In this document: in pieces, positions 7,461-11,138 of the stretch
How the letters are laid out: each line of letters opens with the position of its first letter
Position numbering within the stretch: position 1 is the stretch's first letter
NCBI GenBank assembly: GCA_003024985.2
Contig: PXIH01S0049606.1
Direction: 5' to 3' (one strand)
Length of the DNA: 11,138 bases
Source: Euperipatoides rowelli
Taxonomy: Eukaryota > Onychophora > Udeonychophora > Euonychophora > Peripatopsidae
Notes under the pieces: generated by a model
The model's database searches: none
Told to the model about the DNA's origin: nothing
The model's input: the letters and a program-made list of their open reading frames with translations, nothing else
Made by a program: the position numbers and the translations under genes

Positions 7461-8394
7461 TTTTCATTAAAAACAAAACAAAAAAGAATGCTAACTAGTA
7501 AAGAAAATTGATTACACATTACTTTGAAACAACATATCTGAAATGTTACAAAATTAAACTGGAGACAATAACAAAAAATAAAAAAAGATAAAAATTCTAA
7601 ACCTTTTTAACTTAAATGATAGCTTAAGACAGGATTTAATACTAATCTTTGTCTTAATAGAAAGTAATTAGGAAATTAATATTTTAATATAAAATTTATT
7701 GTACTTAAAACCTCAATCAGCTGAGCTTACAAATCAATAACATTACATATACCCTTTCATGCTGCAACATTTCTTGATTCTAATATAAATATATTATTTT
7801 TAAAATTGTCTAGATTAATATTATTAAATTTTTTTAGCTTTGTCTCTATGGTCTTTTTTGTTCTTTTTTTTTAACTTTAGGATAATAATTTTATAATATT
7901 TTTTTTTTCTTTAATAAAACCAATAATTACACTAATCCTGGTTATTCACAAGATAAATACCCAAATGTTTATAATGACTATTACTATAAGCTTTATTTAT
8001 TTAATTAATGATTTTAAATATTATAAAATAGTAACATTATTGTTATATTATATTGCATGCTTACTTCGTATAAAAACTAGGGTTAAGAAGAGTGTAGGAC
8101 ATTTTGTTGCAGTTAGCCTCAAAATATATATATATACCATAAAACGTGCAATTAAAAGATAGATACTAAGACTGTGTGATACCTGCCAGGTAATTCACAT
8201 GTCAGAGGTTTGTCATTTTGCAAATAATAAAAAAATATTATAGGATTTGAACTTTATGGTTTGCTTGGATATAACAAGATAATTTTTAAGCTTGAGGTTG
8301 TCCAACTAAGTTTGATTTTAAACCATTTAGTTTTGGAAATTTCAGTTGTTTATTTATTTATTGATTTAAGTTAAAGCTGTAAACTTATACAGAA
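7461..8394. other. AT-rich sequence, nothing recognised
   Basis: No coding similarity could be seen beyond the fading end of the LINE. The stretch contains T and A runs (7861-7872, 7899-7909), a short (TA)n near 8127-8137, and an ambiguous base just before it at 7454. A 65-codon frame at 7965-8162 has no motif and is treated as chance. Confidence 0.5.
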
Positions 8395-8500
8395 TGTTAT
8401 AAAAATATATACTACTATATACTACAATATTACACATAATATACACACAAAAAAAACATATATAACAAAAACATAATATGTTTACATAAATATAAACATT
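8395..8500. repeat. AT/AC-rich simple sequence next to the LINE 3' end
   Basis: Cryptic simple sequence of ATA, TATAC, ACAC and A-run words lies immediately beyond the 3' end of the minus-strand LINE. Because the LINE's 3' end points into it, it could be a decayed tail or a preferred insertion site; neither can be shown here. Confidence 0.45.
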
Positions 8501-8539
8501 AAATAACATAAGTTTCCGTGCTATAATCATATTGCACAC

Positions 8540-8565
8540 TAGCCCAACTTTATTCACTAGGGCTA
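8540..8565 (-). other. LINE 3' UTR hairpin with AATAAA in the loop
   Basis: TAGCCC (8540-8545) and GGGCTA (8560-8565) form a 6-bp stem with a 14-nt loop. On the minus strand the loop contains AATAAA (8554-8549), the polyadenylation hexamer, about 75-80 nt after the coding stop at 8628. This fits the 3' UTR of the LINE. A role in RT recognition or 3' end formation is inference. Confidence 0.5.
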
Positions 8566-8627
8566 TCCCTCATTTTCATATACTGATTTGACATATTTCA
8601 CAATTTTCCTTTTAAATCCGGCAAAGT

Positions 8628-8945
8628 TCATTTCCATTTCTTTGGAGGTATATTGTTACAAATGTTAATGTTTCTTTTTAGCACTGAATTCAATACGATT
8701 TTATTTTTTTCAAGGGAAATCTTTATGCAATATTTATGTTTTCTGGTACTTAATCTGTTGTTTATCTTATAATAACTATTTTTATTTCTTTTAATAACCA
8801 CTTCTTTAAATATATAGATCAAATCATTAATAATGTATCTCAGACTTGGTTTTAGGTATACATATTTTTGATAGCGTCTCTTGGTAAGCCATTTTCTTAA
8901 AATCATATAGCTATCTAATTTTTTTTGTATAAATTTTTTATCAAT
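8628..8945 (-). pseudogene. C-terminal open block of the minus-strand LINE
   Basis: About 105 codons open from IDKKF (8945) to the stop at 8630-8628. It is rich in Lys, Asn, Ile and Tyr, as expected for this base composition. The conserved WNxLP-like signal reads NNIPPK, with the Trp replaced. The codons after the stop read TLPDLKGKL, similar to the SLxxFKxxL tail of such proteins, so the stop at 8628 may be a mutation slightly before the true end. Confidence 0.8.
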
Positions 8946-9204
8946 ATATTGCTATTACTGATCCATAGTTGATCAAAGGTTGTATGTAATATATATACAA
9001 AATGAAAAAGATCATAGAATCAAGTATATTTATTTTATTTTTGGCAAAACCAAATATTCTCTTTATCCTGCTATTAATGAAATCAATGTGATCCTCAAAT
9101 TTTAAATTATTTTGAAAAGTGACACCAAGATCTTTTAACGTATTTGTTTGGCCTTGTTCAATATTATTTATGTTGTATGTGAATTTTCTTTGCCATAAAC
9201 TTAA
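8941..9204 (-). pseudogene. Well-preserved open block of the minus-strand LINE (thumb/post-RT region)
   Basis: An 87-codon stretch without a stop, from 9204 to the TGA at 8943-8941. It carries KDLGVTF, HIDFI, RIFGFAKN and QPLINYGSV in one frame. It lacks an early ATG, so simple ORF searches would miss it. A frame this long and this similar to a known family in AT-rich DNA is strong evidence of LINE coding ancestry. The similarity continues in a second frame starting with IDKKFIQKKLDSYM (8945-), which overlaps the stop, so a single indel near 8941-8950 broke the original gene. Confidence 0.88.
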
Positions 9205-9505
9205 TTACATCCATCACTGCTATATTAAGAATTAGTGGAAATGTTTATCTACAGCTTTAAATTTATCAAGTTTATATAAAATTTCAAATTTAGAAATGGA
9301 AAACATGCAACAAATGTATAATATCAGTGTTGCATAGGATGTGGTAGTTAAGAATTTTAATAAAAATTCTAATGTGTTTGTAATAGTCAGAATCTCAATT
9401 TAGCACTCAGAACTTCACACATTGCAAAATTTGATTGATTTATTGTATACATTTGGTATATTAGACTCATTAGAACTATATAGACTGAATTACTATCCAT
9501 ATATT

Positions 9506-10199
9506 TTCTTGATTTTAAAACAGAAGTGGTGGAAATTTTTAGAAAATAATTTCAAAGATATGATCAAATTTTATATATTGTTTGGGACACAATAAAAAAG
9601 TATAACATTTTAAGAATGCAAGTATTGTGAAAGCCAGTTAAAACTGTTGCCAAAGAAATCTTTAGTATTTTAGAGCCAAATGGATCTATTATAACTATGA
9701 AACCCACTATAAAAAGAATAAATGAAACATTTTTTTTAACACCACTCCTATCAATATAACTTTTGCTAGAAAGGAAGGGGTTACCGTTGGTCAATTGCCT
9801 TATTTGGTAAAGGCTGGTTGAACATGTTCAGAAGAGAATCTCCTTTAGGTAAAGAAGTGTTGAACATAGAGTAAAACAATGCCATTTAAGATGGTGTCAC
9901 TGCTGTAGGGCTTTGGCCCCTTTGGGCATCCAAGTCAAGAATCATATAGCCAAGAAGCCATAAGCCATCATTCAAAATCAGTAATTGAAAATATTATAGA
10001 GAAACCACTAGAATGATATGGGTGATTAAAGTGAAGAATTGGGGTGTGTGTACAAATAAATATACAGAATGACAATTCTCAAATGTGACTTTTTTCTACC
10101 TACATGCAATCCTTTCAAGAGCTAAATAATTATGAAGAAATCCAGTTGCAAAAGTTTATGGGTGCAATCTAATTTTCTAAATGAAATGAGGATAAGTTA
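9506..10199. other. No recognised gene; 9780-9990 is less AT-rich
   Basis: A 76-codon minus-strand frame (9794-9564) contains a hydrophobic run (FILFIVGFIVII) but has no motif I recognise and no flanking support; it lies just upstream of the LINE remnant and could be eroded LINE or chance. The stretch 9780-9990 is noticeably richer in G+C than its surroundings (for example GGGCTTTGGCCCCTTTGGGC, 9908-9927) but matches no family I know in any frame. A short near-repeat, AAGAAGCCATAAGCCAT, occurs at about 9952-9968. Confidence 0.4.
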
Positions 10200-10229
10200 T
10201 AGCTTATATAGGGGGAGGGGTGGAAGCTA
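10200..10229 (+). other. Hairpin with a G-rich loop
   Basis: TAGCTT (10200-10205) and AAGCTA (10224-10229) are exact reverse complements enclosing ATATAGGGGGAGGGGTGG. The loop is the most G-rich spot in the window. It has G5, G4 and G2 runs, too few for a standard three-layer quadruplex but enough for a two-layer one. It may be chance. Confidence 0.4.
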
Positions 10230-10990
10230 AAAAACAAACTTTAAATAAGACACTAAGGTAATGTGTAAATGATAATGTTATTTTTATTATTTTTATCATA
10301 AAACAAATTTATTATTTTTTCTTTTAATCAATATCAAATGTTCACTACTTTACAGGTTTTAATTCTCAAGTCAGTCACAAGAACAATATAATATGCGAGT
10401 ACATAATAAAATATAGTCTGAATTTTTGTTTCTTAGAAAATATTAATATACAAAATTTTATTAAAATATTTATTTCAAAATTTTTGTGTTGGTTAACAAT
10501 GAGAAAAATTTAACATTTGATTAATAATGAGGATAAATACAATGTACAATATAAACATTTTATTATTTCTTTTACAATTCTTATTTATTGCAGTATTAAA
10601 TGGGTACTAATACTTTTAATATTAAATTCTTAACATCAAATTTATGAGGTTCGAATAGTTATGTGAAAAGAAAGAAATATTGGCATTTTTATTGGCACAC
10701 AAGATTGAGTTCTGTTTTGAATCAAGAAACCAAGATCAAGTTATACAAGGGGGAGAGGGTTATATGTCAGGATTTTGATAAATTTTATAATGTAGGCTAT
10801 ATAATAGTTATTCAGTTAGATCTAATCAAGGAGCTTCTATACTTATTGCAAAATCATTATAAGCAAATAATTTTAATCTTATTAAAACTAATCCTAAATA
10901 TTTAGCTATTTCTGCTTACTTGAAAAGGCCATATTATTTACTTATTAATTAATATTTCAGTAAAATAATATAATAGCTAATAAGGCATTA
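10230..10990. other. AT-rich intergenic sequence, nothing recognised
   Basis: No repeat family or gene was recognised. An open frame of 80 codons (10663-10905) begins at GTG, not ATG, carries no motif and is not called. An isolated B-box-like GGTTCGAATAG at 10648-10658 has no A box upstream. Confidence 0.5.
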
Positions 10991-10992
10991 CT

Positions 10993-11010
10993 AAAGGAGG
11001 TTACTCCTTT
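10993..11010 (+). other. Small perfect hairpin
   Basis: AAAGGAG (10993-10999) pairs with CTCCTTT (11004-11010) across a GTTA loop. It lies about 29 nt before the larger inverted repeat at 11039. In an animal genome it has no assigned role. Confidence 0.6.
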
Positions 11011-11038
11011 TAATCTGTAAACTATGAAAAAAATTTAT

Positions 11039-11085
11039 TGATCCATTAGTATTTATTTTAATTACAAATATATACTAATGGATCA
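11039..11085 (+). repeat. Inverted repeat with perfect 14-bp arms
   Basis: TGATCCATTAGTAT (11039-11052) and ATACTAATGGATCA (11072-11085) are exact reverse complements separated by a 19-nt AT-rich loop. Pairing can extend imperfectly outwards through A/T-rich flanks (ATTTATT against ATTATTTT). Arms this long and of mixed composition are unlikely by chance over 47 nt. It could be a foldback or tiny MITE-like remnant, or a hairpin in an RNA. No target duplication or open frame is visible, and the window ends 53 nt later. Confidence 0.75.
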
Positions 11086-11138
11086 TTATTTTAAAATTAT
11101 TATGAAACAATTTGATTTAAATGATGTTGTAATATTGA

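Larger units (their letters stand above)
8535..9505 (-). pseudogene. 5'-truncated Jockey/CR1-type LINE, RT C-terminal half and 3' UTR
   Basis: On the minus strand this reads as the second half of a non-LTR retrotransposon RT. In order: weak similarity to the RT palm at about 9505-9340 with a ruined FADD-like spot near 9337-9321; a decayed piece with KLDKFKAVDKHFH (about 9270-9235); TLKDLGVTFQNNLKFEDHI (ending about 9093), matching the KDLGVxFDxxLxFxxHI motif; IKRIFGFAKN, like RxLGFIxRN; IQPLINYGSVIA (about 8980-8953), like VRPxLEYxSVVW; RRYQKYVYLKPSLRYIINDL, like the LxSLxxRRxxxDL region; and NINICNNIPPK near 8650-8634, like RxxNxWNxLPxxV. An in-frame stop ends the frame at 8628, and a short 3' UTR follows. 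The order and wording point to the Jockey/CR1 group. The 5' half is missing or unrecognisable, as in most LINE copies, and the piece is flanked by no visible duplication. Confidence 0.88.

Noticed and set aside
7328-7519. 63-codon minus-strand frame containing an N
   Set aside because: It lies antisense to the end of the + strand LINE remnant and has no motif of its own.
7965-8162. 65-codon + strand frame
   Set aside because: No motif or family resemblance; Ile/Lys/Tyr-rich as expected by chance here.
8366-8557. 63-codon minus-strand frame
   Set aside because: It overlaps the LINE 3' UTR and adjoining AT/AC simple sequence, so it is non-coding in context.
9564-9794. 76-codon minus-strand frame with a hydrophobic stretch, as a possible membrane protein or LINE palm piece
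   Set aside because: The hydrophobic run is explained by AT-rich codons, and I could not line it up convincingly with RT motifs.
10648-10658. B-box-like GGTTCGAATAG, a possible second SINE or tRNA
   Set aside because: Last two bases of the box differ, no A box lies 30-60 nt upstream, and no A tail or tRNA-like fold is present.
10663-10905. 80-codon open frame on the + strand
   Set aside because: It starts at GTG, which is not a usual start in an animal gene, has no recognisable motif and ends in a hydrophobic Ile/Leu run typical of AT-rich chance frames.
1-11138. CRISPR array, prokaryotic operon or phage region
   Set aside because: No evenly spaced identical repeats with unique spacers, no Shine-Dalgarno-spaced genes and no coding density; composition and retroelements are those of an animal genome.

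Overview
This window looks like non-coding nuclear DNA from an AT-rich animal genome, most likely an invertebrate. By eye it is about three quarters A+T, with many homopolymer A/T runs, two (TG)n microsatellites, decayed non-LTR retrotransposons and a tRNA-derived SINE. I see no bacterial gene order, no compact operons, no CRISPR array, no rRNA and no functional tRNA. No host protein-coding gene could be supported. The longest open frames are chance products, products of base composition, or pieces of dead LINEs. The two LINE families (an L1/Tx1-like one and a Jockey/CR1-type one) occur together in several invertebrate phyla, so I do not name a species.

Layout. Bases 1-1690 are unrecognised AT-rich sequence, ending in a cluster of AATAAA hexamers followed by TG-rich sequence; this could be a transcript 3' end, but the evidence is weak. 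A (TG)10 lies at 2536-2555. A degenerate minisatellite of about 44 bp occupies 2765-3106. A long stretch of about 82% pyrimidine on the + strand covers 3279-3800 and explains three Phe/Ser/Leu-rich open frames there. A second old minisatellite, of about 22 bp, runs from about 4690 to 5200. A long (TG)n lies at 5629-5670.

The retrotransposon cluster is at 5.67-9.5 kb. A minus-strand SINE of about 216 bp (5901 down to 5686) has a tRNA-like head with Pol III A and B boxes, an internal A run, and a 13-bp direct repeat exactly at both ends. Just beyond it, on the + strand, is an old L1/Tx1-like LINE ORF2 remnant (about 5922-7460). It can be followed from the end of the endonuclease through the linker and reverse transcriptase (RT) into the C-terminal region, with frameshifts, stops and loss of the RT core. 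On the minus strand at about 9505-8535 is the 3' half of a Jockey/CR1-type LINE. Its RT C-terminal part is much better preserved: two long open blocks separated by one frameshift, followed by a short 3' UTR with AATAAA in a hairpin loop.

Bases 9506-11138 hold no recognised gene. They contain a G-rich hairpin loop (10200-10229), a small hairpin (10993-11010) and a strong inverted repeat with 14-bp arms (11039-11085).

The features do not form a working system. They record successive retrotransposition and simple-repeat expansion. I found no convincing new biological system; the most informative items are the SINE with its target-site duplication, the two old minisatellites, the pyrimidine tract and the inverted repeats.
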